A DNA stretch of 64,000 nt from Actinophytocola xinjiangensis (GCF_001921215.1 NZ_MSIF01000003.1:62001-126000); one strand, 5' to 3'. Counted from the first letter of the stretch, positions 25,659 through 39,300 are shown. Numbers and translations are program-made. The notes: a model not told the origin generated them from the sequence alone.

Positions 25659-26980
25659 GGCGTTGGACGAAACGCTGGACGAGGGTCACCGCACTGGTCT
25701 GCGCCGGCGCGCTGCTGGCCGCCTGCGGGGCCGGCGAGGAACGCGAGCGGGACCCGGCGGTGGAGGGGTCGACGGTCGGCATCACCGACGACACCATCAC
25801 GATCGGCGGCCACTTCCCGCTGACCGGCGTCGCCGCGCCCGGTTACAGCGAGATCCCGAGCGGTCACCAGGCCTACTACGACTACGTCAACGCCAACGGC
25901 GGCATCAACGGCCGGAAGATCGAGTTCGTGGTCCGCGACGACGCCTACAACCCGACCACGACCAGCCAGGTCACCAACGAGCTGGTGCTCAACGAGGAGA
26001 TCTTCGCGATGGTCGGCGGGCTCGGCACGCCGACCCACGGCGCCGTGGTCGACTTCCTCAACGGCGAGAAGGTGCCCGACCTGTTCGTGTCCTCCGGGTC
26101 GCTGCAGTGGGGCGACCAGCCGGACAAGAGCCCGTTCACCTTCGGCTGGCAGCCCGACTACGAGATCGAGGGCAAGATCATCGGCCAGTGGGTGGCGGAG
26201 AACCTGCCGGACGCGAAGGTCGCCCTGTTCCTCCAGGACGACGACTTCGGTCGCGACGGCGAGAAGGGCGTGCGCCAGTTCATCGACGGCCAGATCGTCG
26301 AGGTGCAGAAGTACCAGTCGGGCAACACCGACGTCGCGCCGCAGATGGCCGCGTTGCAGGCCTCCGGCGCCGACCTGGTCCTCGGGTTCACCACGCCGTC
26401 CTACACCGCGCTCAGCCAGCTGGTGTCGCTGCGGCTGGGGTACCAGCCCAAGTGGTTCTACAGCAACGTGGGCGCCGACCCGGCGCTGGTCGGCTCGCTG
26501 CTGGCCCGGTTCTCCGAGGGCGCGGTGACCGACGGTACCCAGCTGCTCGACGGTGTGGTCACCACCGAGTACATCCCGGGCACCGACGTGCCGGACGACC
26601 CGTGGATGACGCTGTGGCAGAAGGTGTGGGACGAGCACGGCGGCGAGGGCGAGCTGACCAACTACCGGGTGTTCGGCATGTCCCAGGCGTACACGTTCGT
26701 CCAGGCGATGCTGGCCGCCGGGGAGAACCCGACACGTGAGGGTGTGGTGGCCGCGATCGAGAAGTCCGGAGCGGACTTCCAGGGCCCGGCGCTGGCCCCG
26801 TTCCGCTTCTCCGGCGAGAGCCACCTCGGCATCTCGGGCATGCAGGTCGTGGAGATCAAGGGCGGGGTGGGTCAGGAGCTGACCCCGGTCCTGGTCACCG
26901 ACATCGGCGACGCCCCGATCGAGGAGGACGACTCGGCCGCCGGTGACGCGCCGCCACCGAACGGGATCCCCGAGGGCTGA
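25655..26980 (+). CDS. ABC importer substrate-binding lipoprotein (Peripla_BP_6 / LivJ type)
   Basis: 441 residues. The lipobox LLAAC places the lipidated Cys at residue 24. The mature protein starts with the Liv-type ITDDTITIGGHFPLTG and continues as a two-lobed periplasmic-binding fold; NPTTTSQVTNELVLNEEIFAMVG and DDDFGRDGEKGVRQF are typical. An acidic, Pro-rich tail ends the protein. GGAGG precedes the ATG. Binding could be for branched-chain amino acids, urea, amides or aromatic acids; specificity is not readable. The operon is closed by a hairpin at 26989-27019. Confidence 0.92.
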   Translation: MRRWTKRWTRVTALVCAGALLAACGAGEERERDPAVEGSTVGITDDTITIGGHFPLTGVAAPGYSEIPSGHQAYYDYVNANGGINGRKIEFVVRDDAYNPTTTSQVTNELVLNEEIFAMVGGLGTPTHGAVVDFLNGEKVPDLFVSSGSLQWGDQPDKSPFTFGWQPDYEIEGKIIGQWVAENLPDAKVALFLQDDDFGRDGEKGVRQFIDGQIVEVQKYQSGNTDVAPQMAALQASGADLVLGFTTPSYTALSQLVSLRLGYQPKWFYSNVGADPALVGSLLARFSEGAVTDGTQLLDGVVTTEYIPGTDVPDDPWMTLWQKVWDEHGGEGELTNYRVFGMSQAYTFVQAMLAAGENPTREGVVAAIEKSGADFQGPALAPFRFSGESHLGISGMQVVEIKGGVGQELTPVLVTDIGDAPIEEDDSAAGDAPPPNGIPEG

Positions 26981-26988
26981 GCGGGTTC

Positions 26989-27019
26989 GTGCCCGGCCGG
27001 TACGGGGCCGGCCGGGCAC
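26989..27019. terminator. Bidirectional terminator between the importer operon and the DUF3574 gene
   Basis: A perfect 12-bp stem, GTGCCCGGCCGG (26989-27000) with its complement at 27008-27019 and a 7-base loop, lies between two convergent genes. Being symmetrical it can serve both transcripts. Confidence 0.85.
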
Positions 27020-27023
27020 CGGC

Positions 27024-27473
27024 TCAGAAGGACACCCGGTCGGTGCTGTCGGCCCGCAGCACCGACTGCTGCTCGAACTGGGCCTTGTAGTCCTCGCGGA
27101 TCTCCTCCAGCTCGCCGTTGGCGTCCCGGTCGTGGAACGGGTACAGGATGATCAGCACGTAGGAGTCCTCCTTGCCGCCCATCCACTGGCCGTGGCCCTC
27201 CAGCCAGGTCAGCCCGTCCGGGAAGGCGGGGGTGACCTCCTTGTCCAGGAACAGCTCGAACTCGGCCGGGGTGATCTCGCTGCCGTCGGGCCGGTTGCCC
27301 CCGAAGTACAGCTCGGTGCGCTTGTAGGTCTCGCCCGGTCCCGCCCCGTGCCCGACTCCCTGCCTCACACCGTCGGAGGACGCCGAGGCGGCGGTCCCGG
27401 CGGAGGTCAGGCCGAGCAGCAGGGTCGCGGACAGGGCGGCGATCGCGGTACGTCGTGTCGTCATGAACGACAT
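27024..27473 (-). CDS. Secreted DUF3574 protein
   Basis: 149 residues with an N-terminal signal peptide (hydrophobic AIAALSATLLLGLTSAGTA) and a mature region matching DUF3574: TELYFGGNRPDGSEITPAEFELFLDKEVTPAFPDG and a late VLIILYPF strand. Function of the family is unknown. Start 27473 or 27464 (MTTRRT) are equally poor in ribosome-binding signal, so a leaderless transcript is possible. It is divergent from the DnaJ-NERD gene with under 100 bases between them. Confidence 0.8.
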   Translation of the reverse strand: MSFMTTRRTAIAALSATLLLGLTSAGTAASASSDGVRQGVGHGAGPGETYKRTELYFGGNRPDGSEITPAEFELFLDKEVTPAFPDGLTWLEGHGQWMGGKEDSYVLIILYPFHDRDANGELEEIREDYKAQFEQQSVLRADSTDRVSF

Positions 27474-27564
27474 TCAACTAGCCGGGCACAAACCAGATCC
27501 CACTTCGTGGGCAGAGGCGGCGCGCCATAATCTCTTCTCTGGTGACCACGACGGAGAAACGGCG

Positions 27565-28622
27565 GTGTGCGTGCGCGAGGTGGACTACTACGAACTGCTC
27601 GGCGTGCGGCCCGGCGCCACGTCCGCCGAGATCAGGTCGGCCTACCGGTCGCTCGCGAAGGTCATGCACCCCGACGCGGGCGGTACGGCCGGCACCTTCC
27701 GGCTGCTGCGCGAGGCGTACGAGACGCTCAGCGACCCCCAGTCACGGGCCGACTACGACCGCGGTGAGGAGACCGGGGAGGACCAGGAGGTCCGCGTCCC
27801 CAAGCCGCCACCGCCGTGGCGGGAGGACACCACCCCGCCACTGCCGGTGATCGACCACCGGACGATCCCGTGGTGGGACATGGTGAGCCGGCGGGTCACG
27901 TTCGTCCCGACCGGCCGGCCGCCGGTCGGGCTGGTCGCGGGGGTGGTCGCCGGGTGGCTGGTGATCCTGTTCGTCCTGGTGACGGTGGGGGCACCGGTGG
28001 CGCTGATCGCGGGCTGGCTGGTGGTGCTGGCCGTCCTGGGGACGGTCGCGGCCCGGCAGTTGGCCGCCGCCGACCGGGCGGACCGGGCGTTCTTCGGGGA
28101 GTTCGGCACGCGGCGGGTGTTCGGCAGTCCGGGCACCGAGGAGGACGAGGCCGGGGAGCGGCTGACCGCCGATCTGCTGTCGCTGTACCTGGCGCGGATC
28201 CCGGCCGTGCGGGTCTGCCACGGGCTGGCCGGCGAGCCGGGGTCGGTGTTCGCCGACGTGGACCACGCGGTGCTGTGCGGGCGGCGGCTGGTGCTCGTCG
28301 AGTCCAAGGTGTGGCTGCCAGGTCACTACCGGATGGACGACGAGAACGTGGTGTGGCGCAACGGACATCTCTTCCGTGGTGGCACCTCGGGGCTGGCCTC
28401 GCGGCTGGCGGCCTACCGGGCGCTGCTGCCGTGGCTGGACGTGCGCGGCGTACTGCTGCTCCATCCGAGTCGGCCCGGCACGATCACCGTGGACGAGCAG
28501 GACGCGTTGGTCCAGCCGATGGAGCCGGAGGGGTTCGTCCGGGTGGTCGGCGCCTGGCTGGCCGGCGACCAGTCCACAGTGGACCGTACGGCGCTGGCGA
28601 CCCTGGTGGGCCAGGTCCGGTC

Positions 28623-28626
<4 letters not shown>
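27565..28626 (+). CDS. Membrane-anchored DnaJ-NERD fusion protein
   Basis: 353 residues. Residues 8-68 are a J domain with the invariant HPD (H35-P36-D37), expected to stimulate a DnaK-type Hsp70. Two closely spaced hydrophobic helices span about 122-161. The C-terminal region (about 190-320) resembles a NERD nuclease-related domain, with D233 and the ESK element E246-x-K248 fitting a PD-(D/E)xK layout. No CxxCxGxG zinc region is present. GTG 27565 is chosen because GGAG lies 8 bases upstream. A palindrome GTCCACAGTGGAC sits in its 3' coding end, and its stop overlaps the next start (GTGA). Confidence 0.8.
28572..28584. repeat. Intragenic 13-bp palindrome GTCCACAGTGGAC, copy 1
   Basis: Perfect palindrome with a central A in the DnaJ-NERD gene. 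It encodes Ser-Thr-Val-Asp using the rare Thr codon ACA. Confidence 0.7.
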
Positions 28627-31129
<2,503 letters not shown>

Positions 31130-31133
31130 GCTG

Positions 31134-32006
31134 ATGGTCACCGACCTGGCGACGAAGGCCGAGCTGGTCAAGCTGGCGCGCACGCTCGACCTCCCGACCG
31201 AGGACCTGCGCTTCGCCGCCACCCTCGACCAGCACCAGATCCGCCGGCTGCGCGAGCGGGTGGTCGCCGCCCTCTACGACGAGCACCGGACGGTCTTCCA
31301 GCGGGTCGCCACCATCACCACGCTGCTGCCGACCCCGGTGAACGTGCGGATCGCACTGCGCGCGTTCACCCCGTACCTCGCGGCCAGGATCGCCGGCGAG
31401 ATGGCCCCGGACAAGGCCGCCGAGCTGGCCGACCGGATGCCGGTCGACTACCTCGCCGAGGCCAGCCCGCACCTGGACCCGCGCCGGGCCGTGGCGCTGG
31501 TGGCCAGGATGCGCCCCGACCGCGCGGTGGCCGTCGTGCTGGAGCTGGTGGTGCGCGGCGAGTACGTGACGCTCGGCCGGCTGCTCGACGCGGCCACGTC
31601 ATGGCTGGTGCGCGAGGTCGTGACGGTGATCTCCGAGGACGCGCTGCTGCGGATCGCGTTCTACGCCGAGTCCGACGACCAGCTGACCAGGACGGTCGCC
31701 CTGCTGCCCGACGACCGGCTGCGCCGGGTCGTCGCGCACGCCCTCGACGAGCCGACCGACCTGCACGCGGTGGCGCTGTCGGTGATCGACCGGCTGACCG
31801 ACGACGCGCTGCGCGGGCGCCTGGCCGGCTACGCGGCCGAGGCCGACGACCGGACGCTGACCACGCTGCTGCACTCCGCGGTCGCCGAGGGCGCGCTCGG
31901 CCAGCTCGGCCGGGCGGTCGCCGCGATGGACGCGCCCGCCAGGCGCCGCGTCCTCGCCCTGCCGGCGATCGGCGGGCGGCTCAGTGAGCTGCTCCGCCGA
32001 GGCTAG
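31134..32006 (+). CDS. Soluble helical-repeat protein resembling the MgtE N-terminal domain
   Basis: 290 residues, almost entirely alpha-helical with no membrane segment. Successive 25-35-residue helical units such as AAELADRMPVDYLAEASPHL and PRRAVALVARMRPDRAVAVVLEL recall the superhelical MgtE_N fold of magnesium channels, but the CBS and membrane domains are absent. It may be a stand-alone scaffold or sensor. It follows the 72-residue protein and converges with ilvD, whose stop codon is the next triplet. Confidence 0.65.
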   Translation: MVTDLATKAELVKLARTLDLPTEDLRFAATLDQHQIRRLRERVVAALYDEHRTVFQRVATITTLLPTPVNVRIALRAFTPYLAARIAGEMAPDKAAELADRMPVDYLAEASPHLDPRRAVALVARMRPDRAVAVVLELVVRGEYVTLGRLLDAATSWLVREVVTVISEDALLRIAFYAESDDQLTRTVALLPDDRLRRVVAHALDEPTDLHAVALSVIDRLTDDALRGRLAGYAAEADDRTLTTLLHSAVAEGALGQLGRAVAAMDAPARRRVLALPAIGGRLSELLRRG

Positions 32007-33719
32007 CTAGTCCTCCACCGGGCGCGACCGCCCTGGCACGGGAAGTGCCGGGTTGGTGGTCGCGCCGGTGCTCGCACTGCCGACCTGCGCCTCGTACTTG
32101 GCCAGCGCGCCGGTGCGGTACGGGTTGGGCGCCGGCCGCCAGGCCTTCGCCCGGCGCTCGATCTCCTCGGCCGGCAGGTCGACGTCGATACGCCGGGCGG
32201 TGACGTCGATGGTCACCTGGTCGCCGTCGGCCACCGCCGCGATCGGGCCGCCCCGCACCGCCTCCGGCGCCACGTGTCCGGCCATGAAACCCCTGGTGGC
32301 GCCGGAGAACCGGCCGTCGGTGATGAGCGCGACGTCCTGGCCGAGGCCGGCGCCGACCAGCGCGCCGGTCACCGAGAGCATCTCGCGCATGCCCGGCCCG
32401 CCGGCCGGTCCCTCGCCCCGGATCACCACCACGTCACCGGGCCTGATCCGGCCGCCGAGGACCTCGGCCATCGCCGCCTCCTCGCTGTCGAACACCCGCG
32501 CCGGGCCCCGGTGCCAGAGCCGTTCGTGGCCGGAGAGCTTGACCACCGAGCCGTCCGGGGCGAGGTTGCCGCGCAGGATCGCCAGGCCGCCGGTCGGCTT
32601 GAGCGGGCGGTCCAGTGGCCGGACGACCTGCTGACCGGGGGTCTCCGGCGCGTCCCGGGCGGCCTCACCGAGGGTGGCGCCGGTGACCGTGGGGACGTCC
32701 GGGTCGAGCAGGCCGCCCTCGATCAGCCGGCGGGCCAGCAGCGGCACGCCACCGGCGGCGTACAGGTCGGTGGCCACGAACCGGCCGCCGGGTTTGAGGT
32801 CGCACAGCAGCGGGGTCGCGGCGCTGACCTCGTCCAGGTCGTCGATGGTGATCGCCACGCCCATCTCGGCGGCCACCGCCAGCAGGTGCAGCACCGCGTT
32901 GGTCGACCCGCCGGCGGCGGCGACGGCGACCATGGCGTTGCGCAGCGAGGCCCGGGTGATCAGGTCACGCGGGCGCAGGTCCCGCTCCAGCACGGTCATC
33001 GCCAGCCGGCCGGCGGCCGCGGCGACGTCACCCCGGTGCTCGTCCTGGGCCGGCACCATCGCCGAGCCGAGCGGGCTCAGGCCCATCACCTCGAAGGCCA
33101 TCGCCATCGTGTTGGCCGTGAACATGCCGCCGCAGGTGCCGAAGCCGGGCGAGGCGACCTCGGTCAGCTCCTCCAACTCCGCGTCGGTGATCTTCCCGAC
33201 GGCGTGCGCGCCGACCGCCTCGATCACCTCCTGCACGGTGACCTCCTGGTCGCGCCAGCAGCCGGGGCGGATGGACCCGCTGTAGAGCAGCACGCTGGGC
33301 ACGTCGACCCTGGCCATGGCCATCACCGCCGCCGGCAGCGTCTTGTCGCAGCCGGCGATGCCGACCAGCGCGTCGAAGCGGTGGCCGCGCGCGACCAGCT
33401 CGATGGAGTCGGCGATGACCTCCCGGGACACCAGCGAGGTCCGCATCCCCGGCGAGCCCATGGTGATCCCGTCGGAGATCGCGATCGTGTTGACCTCCAT
33501 GGGGGTGCCGCCGGCCGCGCGCACACCGTCCTTCACGGACCCGGCGAGCGTGCGGTGGTTGAGGTTGCACGGCATGGTCTCGGTCCAGCAGTGCGCCACC
33601 CCGACGAACGGGCGTTCCAGCGCGTCACCGCCGTAGATCCCCATGCCCTTGAGGAAGGCCCTGGCGTGAGCCCTGGCCGGACCCTCCACAAGAGACCGTG
33701 AACGGTGTCGCGGGTCCAT
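32007..33719 (-). CDS. ilvD: Dihydroxy-acid dehydratase (IlvD/EDD family)
   Basis: 570 residues. The three iron-sulfur cysteines are visible: C51 in TMPCN, C124 in AGCDKTLPA (with metal-bridging Lys K126) and C196 in [14 protein letters not shown]. The late [10 protein letters not shown] carries the catalytic Ser. In isoleucine/valine synthesis the enzyme dehydrates 2,3-dihydroxy acids to 2-oxo acids. No ilvB, ilvN or ilvC is nearby, and [10 protein letters not shown] differs slightly from the common SWNExTPCN, so a sugar-acid dehydratase role is possible. GGGAG lies 5 bases upstream of the ATG. Confidence 0.88.
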   Translation of the reverse strand: MDPRHRSRSLVEGPARAHARAFLKGMGIYGGDALERPFVGVAHCWTETMPCNLNHRTLAGSVKDGVRAAGGTPMEVNTIAISDGITMGSPGMRTSLVSREVIADSIELVARGHRFDALVGIAGCDKTLPAAVMAMARVDVPSVLLYSGSIRPGCWRDQEVTVQEVIEAVGAHAVGKITDAELEELTEVASPGFGTCGGMFTANTMAMAFEVMGLSPLGSAMVPAQDEHRGDVAAAAGRLAMTVLERDLRPRDLITRASLRNAMVAVAAAGGSTNAVLHLLAVAAEMGVAITIDDLDEVSAATPLLCDLKPGGRFVATDLYAAGGVPLLARRLIEGGLLDPDVPTVTGATLGEAARDAPETPGQQVVRPLDRPLKPTGGLAILRGNLAPDGSVVKLSGHERLWHRGPARVFDSEEAAMAEVLGGRIRPGDVVVIRGEGPAGGPGMREMLSVTGALVGAGLGQDVALITDGRFSGATRGFMAGHVAPEAVRGGPIAAVADGDQVTIDVTARRIDVDLPAEEIERRAKAWRPAPNPYRTGALAKYEAQVGSASTGATTNPALPVPGRSRPVED

Positions 33720-33729
33720 ACCGACTCCC

Positions 33730-35154
33730 TCACCCAGGGACGTAATCCTTGAACGCCACCGTAATCCGGTGATCGGTCGAGGGCCAGCCCGGCACGTTGA
33801 CCACCTCGGCGCGCTGTCCGCCCCGGTGGGTCAGCGCCAGCCGGACCGTCCCCCTCGCGGCCGGGTCGGCCGGCACGAAGACGTCGGCGGCGGCGAGGAA
33901 GGTGAGGTTGTCGAACGGGAACAGCTGGTTCTTCCCGAGGTCGGTGCGCTGGTCGGAGTCCGCGTAGCCGGTGGCGGTGCGGACGCCGACGTCGGTGAGG
34001 AACAGCGCGTTGACCTCGCCGGTGTTGCCGCCGGCACCGCCGGGACCGGTGCGCGGGGCGACGCCGGGGGTGAGCACGTTGATCGGCGGGGTGGTGTCGT
34101 GGCGGCGGTCGACGGTCAGCACGTCGCTCACCGGCTGGTCGCCCCACAGTTCCCGGCCGCGGACGACGGTCAGGTTGACGTGCCGGGGGTCGTGCTTGGT
34201 GTACGCCTCCAGCCCGGCGCCGGGGCGGCCGGTGTTGAGCCGCAGGAAGTGGTCGTCGCGGGTGAAGCGCTGCTGGTAGAAGTGGTGGACCGAGCCGTCC
34301 TCGCGGGTGACGGCGAACTCGTGGGTGCGCAGGCCGTGCACCCGCAGCGGGCCGAACTCGCCGGTCTCGCCGACCGGGAGGCTGGCGAGGGGACGGTGGC
34401 CCCGGCGCTGGCCGGTGTCCGCGTCGACCTCCCACACGTCCAGCCGGGTGCCGGCGTAGCCGGTGTTCTGCGGGAACAGCACGACGCGGCCGGAGACCTC
34501 GACCCGGCCGGGTGCGCCGGGCCGGACGTCGGTGGTCGCCGGCTCCCGGCCGAACCAGAAGCGGTGGATCTCGCGGAAGGTGCGCGCGGAGGACGCGGTC
34601 TCGGTGTGCGCGAGGTCCCGGAAGTAGACGTTACGGGCGCCGCCGATGGCGCCGACGACCCCGTGCACCGGGTCCGGTGGCGACTGCCACTCGCCCCACA
34701 CGGCCAGTGTCGGCACGCCGCCGGGTTCAGTGGGCAGGCTCCGGCCGTCGAGGTTGACGTACCGCGCGACCTCGGCGGCGTTGGCCGGGTCGGCGAGCCA
34801 GGCGTGGCTGACGGCCGTCCCCCGCGAGTGCGCGGCGAGCAGGACCTGGTCGGCGCCGGTGTCGTCGAGCACGCCGTCGACGAAACGGTCGAGGCCGGCG
34901 ACGGCGGCGGTGTTGTCCGGCACGCTGGAGTCGTACTCGTAGGCGTACAGCAGTGCCTGCGGGTACCCGTTGACGGCGAAGCGCTGGAACTGGGTGGCGA
35001 ACTGGGCGGCCGACCCGGAGTTGCCGTGGACGAACACGATCGGCAGCGTGGCCGGTGGTTGCGCCACGGCGGGCGCACCGGTGAGCAGGACGGTGAGGAC
35101 GACGGCGGCAGCGAGCGAAACCCGTGGCAGGCGCACGAGCCGGACGGTACACAT
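33730..35154 (-). CDS. Secreted alpha/beta-hydrolase (lipase/esterase-like)
   Basis: 474 residues with a signal peptide (about 1-31, ending AVA). [14 protein letters not shown] is the oxyanion-hole strand and [15 protein letters not shown] the nucleophile elbow (S110), a GxSxG variant with Ala first. A His near HTETASS (about residue 189) is a candidate for the triad. The C-terminal 260 residues are beta-rich, with a polyhydroxybutyrate-depolymerase- or lipase-like accessory layout. It is probably exported to cleave lipid or polyester. The gene ends 10 bases before ilvD and starts 24 bases after the S1 protease stop on the same strand. Confidence 0.82.
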   Translation of the reverse strand: MCTVRLVRLPRVSLAAAVVLTVLLTGAPAVAQPPATLPIVFVHGNSGSAAQFATQFQRFAVNGYPQALLYAYEYDSSVPDNTAAVAGLDRFVDGVLDDTGADQVLLAAHSRGTAVSHAWLADPANAAEVARYVNLDGRSLPTEPGGVPTLAVWGEWQSPPDPVHGVVGAIGGARNVYFRDLAHTETASSARTFREIHRFWFGREPATTDVRPGAPGRVEVSGRVVLFPQNTGYAGTRLDVWEVDADTGQRRGHRPLASLPVGETGEFGPLRVHGLRTHEFAVTREDGSVHHFYQQRFTRDDHFLRLNTGRPGAGLEAYTKHDPRHVNLTVVRGRELWGDQPVSDVLTVDRRHDTTPPINVLTPGVAPRTGPGGAGGNTGEVNALFLTDVGVRTATGYADSDQRTDLGKNQLFPFDNLTFLAAADVFVPADPAARGTVRLALTHRGGQRAEVVNVPGWPSTDHRITVAFKDYVPG

Positions 35155-35178
35155 CCGCGATGTGTTTCACCAGAGGCG

Positions 35179-36285
35179 TCAGAGCGGGATGTAGACCCCG
35201 AAGTCACGGTCGGCCGTGCGGAAGTCCTGGAAACCGATCCGGGCGCCGGCCACCCGGGTGACCGTGCCCTTGGCGATCACGCCGCCGCCGGCGGCGGGAC
35301 CGTAGACCGGGCCGCCGCTGTCGCCAGGGCGGGCCGCCTGCTGGCCGTTCATCTGCTCGCCCTCGACCAGGTCCTCGCGGTCGGCGTAGAAGAACAGCAC
35401 CTTGATGTTGCACACCGGGTTGCCGGTCTCCCGGGCACTGGTCACCCCGGACTGGCACAGGTACTCGCCGACGTAGACGTCGCCCCAGCCGCGCACGATC
35501 TCGGTGGTGTTGCTGTCCCCACCGCCGACGTACTGCCGGTTCACCACGTTGCCGGTCGGGATCAGCATGATGTCGTGGTCGGCGTGCTTGGCACCGGCGT
35601 TGCCGATGAACTCCCCCGTCGGGTCGGTCACCCGCACCCCGGGGTTGCCGCAGTGGCCGGCGGTCAGCAGGAAACGCTGGTTGGCGCCGTTGCGCACGGC
35701 GAAACCGGAGGTGCAGGCGGCGTTGCCGAGCACGATCGTCGCGCCGCCCTTCCACGGCGGGGCGTCGTTCTGCCGGGACACCGGGGCCAGCGGCTCCTCC
35801 ACGACCGTGCGCACCGGGACGCCGGCCACCGAGGCGGCCGCGCTGGCGGCCACCGGCGCGGTGGTGCCCAGCACCAGGCCACTGCCGTCGGCGGGGAGCT
35901 TGATCGCGTGCACCGCCGGGTCACCGGCGGCCTCCAGCCGGGCGGCCGCCGCGCGCAGTTCGGCCTCGGAGTGGCGGGCCGGCTCGACCTGGACCTCGGC
36001 CACGTCACCGGCCCGTTCGACGGCGGCGGCGACCCTGGCCGGCAGGGCGCCCTTCCACCACAGCTCCACGTGGTCCTCGGCCAGGGAGATGCCGGCGAAA
36101 CCGCCGGCCGGGCCCCGGCGCACCTCGGCGGAGACGACGTCGGCGGCCTCCACCAGCGGCAACTGGGCCCGCATCCGGTCCGGCTCCGAGGTCCCGGCGG
36201 CGGCCGAGGTGGTGGGCACGATCAGCAGACCGGCCGTGCCCACCAGGGCCGCCATGAGCGCGACTCCCTGACGTAGTGCACCCAT
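35179..36285 (-). CDS. Secreted trypsin-like (S1/S1E) serine protease with propeptide
   Basis: 368 residues. A signal peptide (about 1-30) and a propeptide region (about 31-175) precede a chymotrypsin-fold domain. Triad: H211 in LLTAGHC, D238 in DHDIML, S323 in RPGDSGGP. Cysteines C191/C212 and C277/C292 could form the two disulfides usual in streptogrisin-type enzymes. GGAGGGGT lies upstream of the ATG. Two direct TGGTCCAGACC repeats lie 47-74 bases before the start, the type known from Streptomyces chitinase promoters, so amino-sugar control is plausible. Confidence 0.92.
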   Translation of the reverse strand: MGALRQGVALMAALVGTAGLLIVPTTSAAAGTSEPDRMRAQLPLVEAADVVSAEVRRGPAGGFAGISLAEDHVELWWKGALPARVAAAVERAGDVAEVQVEPARHSEAELRAAAARLEAAGDPAVHAIKLPADGSGLVLGTTAPVAASAAASVAGVPVRTVVEEPLAPVSRQNDAPPWKGGATIVLGNAACTSGFAVRNGANQRFLLTAGHCGNPGVRVTDPTGEFIGNAGAKHADHDIMLIPTGNVVNRQYVGGGDSNTTEIVRGWGDVYVGEYLCQSGVTSARETGNPVCNIKVLFFYADREDLVEGEQMNGQQAARPGDSGGPVYGPAAGGGVIAKGTVTRVAGARIGFQDFRTADRDFGVYIPL

Positions 36286-36331
36286 GACGACCCCTCCGTG
36301 TTCGAACGACTACGGACCGCACATCAGTCTA

Positions 36332-36359
36332 TGGTCCAGACCAAGTATTGGTCCAGACC
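36332..36359 (-). promoter_or_regulatory. Pair of chitinase-type direct repeats / DasR-like sites before the S1 protease
   Basis: TGGTCCAGACCA (36332-36343) and TGGTCCAGACC (36349-36359) are direct repeats offset by 17 bp, each itself GGTC-n2-GACC palindromic. The 12-mer TGGTCCAGACCT is the known direct repeat of Streptomyces chitinase promoters, and TGGTCTAGACCA is the core DasR (dre) consensus. They lie upstream of the protease and just after the 3' end of the beta-helix gene. Confidence 0.72.
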
Positions 36360-36368
36360 GTCGACCGC

Positions 36369-39300
36369 TCACGGACCCTGGTTGATCACGAACTGCGACC
36401 CCGGTTCGACCACGACGTCGCCGTCGGCCGAGTTGGTGATGGTCACGTTCGTGAGCGTGGCGCTGCCCCGGGCACCACCCATCGCGAGGATCCCGGCCCC
36501 GTTGTTCGAGTCGTCGATCGTCACGTTGGTGATCCCGACGTTCGGCACGTTGCCGCCACCGGTCTTGAACTGGATCCCGTCGTAGGTCGAGTCATGGATC
36601 TCGGTGTCGCGCAGTGTCACACCGGGAATGTCCCTGCTCTGCGCGAAGAACGTGATCGCACCGAACTCCTGCTGCTCGCCCCAGAACACCCCGCCGCACC
36701 GGAACAGCGCGTTGTTGGCGATCAGCGTCTGCCCGGAGAACGGCAGCGGGTCGTGATCGGTCGCCAGCATGATCCCGGGGTAGTTCATCGTGTCGTACAC
36801 CAGGTTGTTCTCGATCTTGTTCCCGTAGCCGCCGTAGATCGCGATCCCGTTGGCCCGCCAGGGAAGCTGGATCGTGTTGTTGACGAACTCGTTGTCGTGC
36901 GCGACGTCGACGCTGGTGTCCTTGACGTACTGGTTGGCCCACACCGCGAGCGAGTCGTCGCCGGTGGTGCGGAACGAGGAGTTGAACACCCGCGAGTTCC
37001 TGGTGCCGTTGGTGAAGTTGATGCCGTCGGCGTAGGTGTTGCGGATGCGCATGCCGGTGAACTCCAGGCCGTCGGCCGGACCCCACAGCGCCGGGATGTT
37101 GCTGTAGTCCCGGCCGACCCAGACCCCGACGTTCGCGTGCTCGATCCACACGTTGGAGATCCTGGTGCCGGTGCCGAAGCGGCCGTTGAGGCCGACCCCG
37201 CCCTCGGCCCCGCCACCGCCCCGGATCCGGCCGGAGCCGAAGATCGCGATGTCGGAGATCTGGGTGTTCTTGTCGATGTCGAACCCGAAGTTGCCCTCGT
37301 GCGGGTGGTTGATGCCGCCGGCGTCCTGCGGCTGGGTCAGCGTGTAGAACTGCGAGTGCCACATGCCGGCGCCCCGGATGGTGACGTTGCTGATCCCGAT
37401 CTGGTTGTACTGCCCGTTGTTGTCCGGGTCGTCGGTCAGGATCTTCTGCTCCTGGCGCCACTGGCCGGCCGGGACCCAGACGCAGGAGATCACGCCGTTC
37501 TGGTCGTCGGTCACCGCGCGCTGGATCGCGGCGGTGTCGTCGTTGCCGTCGTCGGGCACCGCGCCGTACTCGGTGATCGACGTGCACTCCGCCGGCTTGG
37601 ACAGCGGCGGCGCGACCTGCTCCAGGTCGACCAGGTCGATGATCTGGAACGCCGCGTCGTCCCCGGCGTCACGCTGGAGCCGGAACTTCGTGCCGGCCGG
37701 GTAGGAGCGCGAGAGCAGCGCGTGCGACTCGTCGAACAGCCGCCGGGCGTCGGCCTGCGGGGAGTTGGTCAGTCCCTCCGGGTCGTCGGTGTTGCCGTAG
37801 AGCCAACTGTGCCGCGAGGACAGGGTCAGCTTCCGGTCGAAGGTTCCGTTGACGTACAGGCTGATCGTGTGTTCGGCCCCACCGCCGCCCGCCGCGTCGG
37901 GGACCGAGTTGCGGACCACGATGGAGTTCGACGGGATGGTGGAGGTGAACTCGACGTACTGGCCGGTGGAGGTCAGCCGTACCGACTTGCGCCCGGAGGA
38001 CTCGGTGGCGAAGTTGGTGTGCCCGAAGGTGCGCAGCGGATCGGTTTCCAGCAGCGTGCCGTCGTACTGGGCGTCCTCGGCCTCGTACTCGACGTAGGGC
38101 ACCGACGCCCCGCGTCCGACGACGATCGAGTGCGACGCCACGTTGTTGCTCTCGTTGGTCTCGGCGACCGCGCCGGTCGCGTCGGCCTGGGCGGTGATCG
38201 TGGCGCCGCCGCTGGTCGCGGTCCAGGTGCCGTTGACCGCGACGTTCACCGTGGCACCGGCGGCGATCGATGAGGTGGCGGTGTCCAGCGTGGTGCCGGC
38301 GACGACCAGCCTGGTCACCGACGCGGCCGCCGCCGAGGTGCCCCGGTTCTCCACCGCGACGGCGAAGCTGACCCTGGTACCGACCGCCGGGTTGGGCGGG
38401 GTGGCGGTGATGCCGGTGATCCGCAGGTCCGGGCCGGGCGCCTGGCTGACGACCAGCCGGTCCGGCGAGGTGAAGGTGTTGTTGGTGTCGTCCTGCTCGA
38501 CGACGGTGTTCGACGGGTCCACTGTGGACGACACGGTGTAGCTGCCCTCGGCGCGGCTGCCCGCGTCCAGCGACACCGTCGCCGACGCCCCGGCCGCCAG
38601 TGGCGCCACCGGGACGCTGCCGGCCACCGAGCCGCCGAGCGCGAAGTTGACGGTCGTGGCCGGGGCCGCGACCGGGCCGGTGTTGCGCACCGTCGCCGAC
38701 AGCGAGATCTCGCTCGACTCGTCGGGCGCGGTCGGCGTCCAGGCCAGCGAGGCGACCGTCAGGTCGGGGTTGGGGGCCGAGGTGCCGATGACCTGGAACT
38801 CGGCGACCTGTCCGCCGGGTGCGCCGGAGTTGGCGTGGAACCGCAGTCGCACGTCGGCGGCGCGGCCGTTGACCGGCAGGGTCACCGTGTTCTGGTTGGT
38901 GGCCGGGTCGAAGACGTGGTCGGCGCGGGCGAGCAGCGTGGCGAACTCGCCGGAGTCCTGGTCGCGGCCGAGTACCTCGAAGCTCTGCGTGCGCCGGCCC
39001 CAGATCGGGTCGGGGTTGAGCTTGACCACCACCGAGGTGATGTCGGCGTTGGAGCCCAGCTTCACGGTGAGCGTGGACGGGTAGCCGGCGGCGGACTCCC
39101 AGTACGAGCCGGCGTTGTCGTCGTTGGCGTTGGTGGCGACGAAGTTGTGCACGGTCGAGGAGGCCTCGATCGGCCTGCCGACGGCCAGGTTCTCGCCTTC
39201 CTGGCCCTGCCCGACCCGGGTCACCCGGTTGCTGTCAGCCGACTCGTTGCCGGCGGCGTCCCGCGCGCGCACGAAGTACTCGACGGTCGCGGACGCCGGC

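Noticed and set aside
33769-36276. 835-codon plus-strand open frame across the lipase and protease genes
   Set aside because: It spans two real minus-strand genes with intact catalytic triads and has shadow composition.
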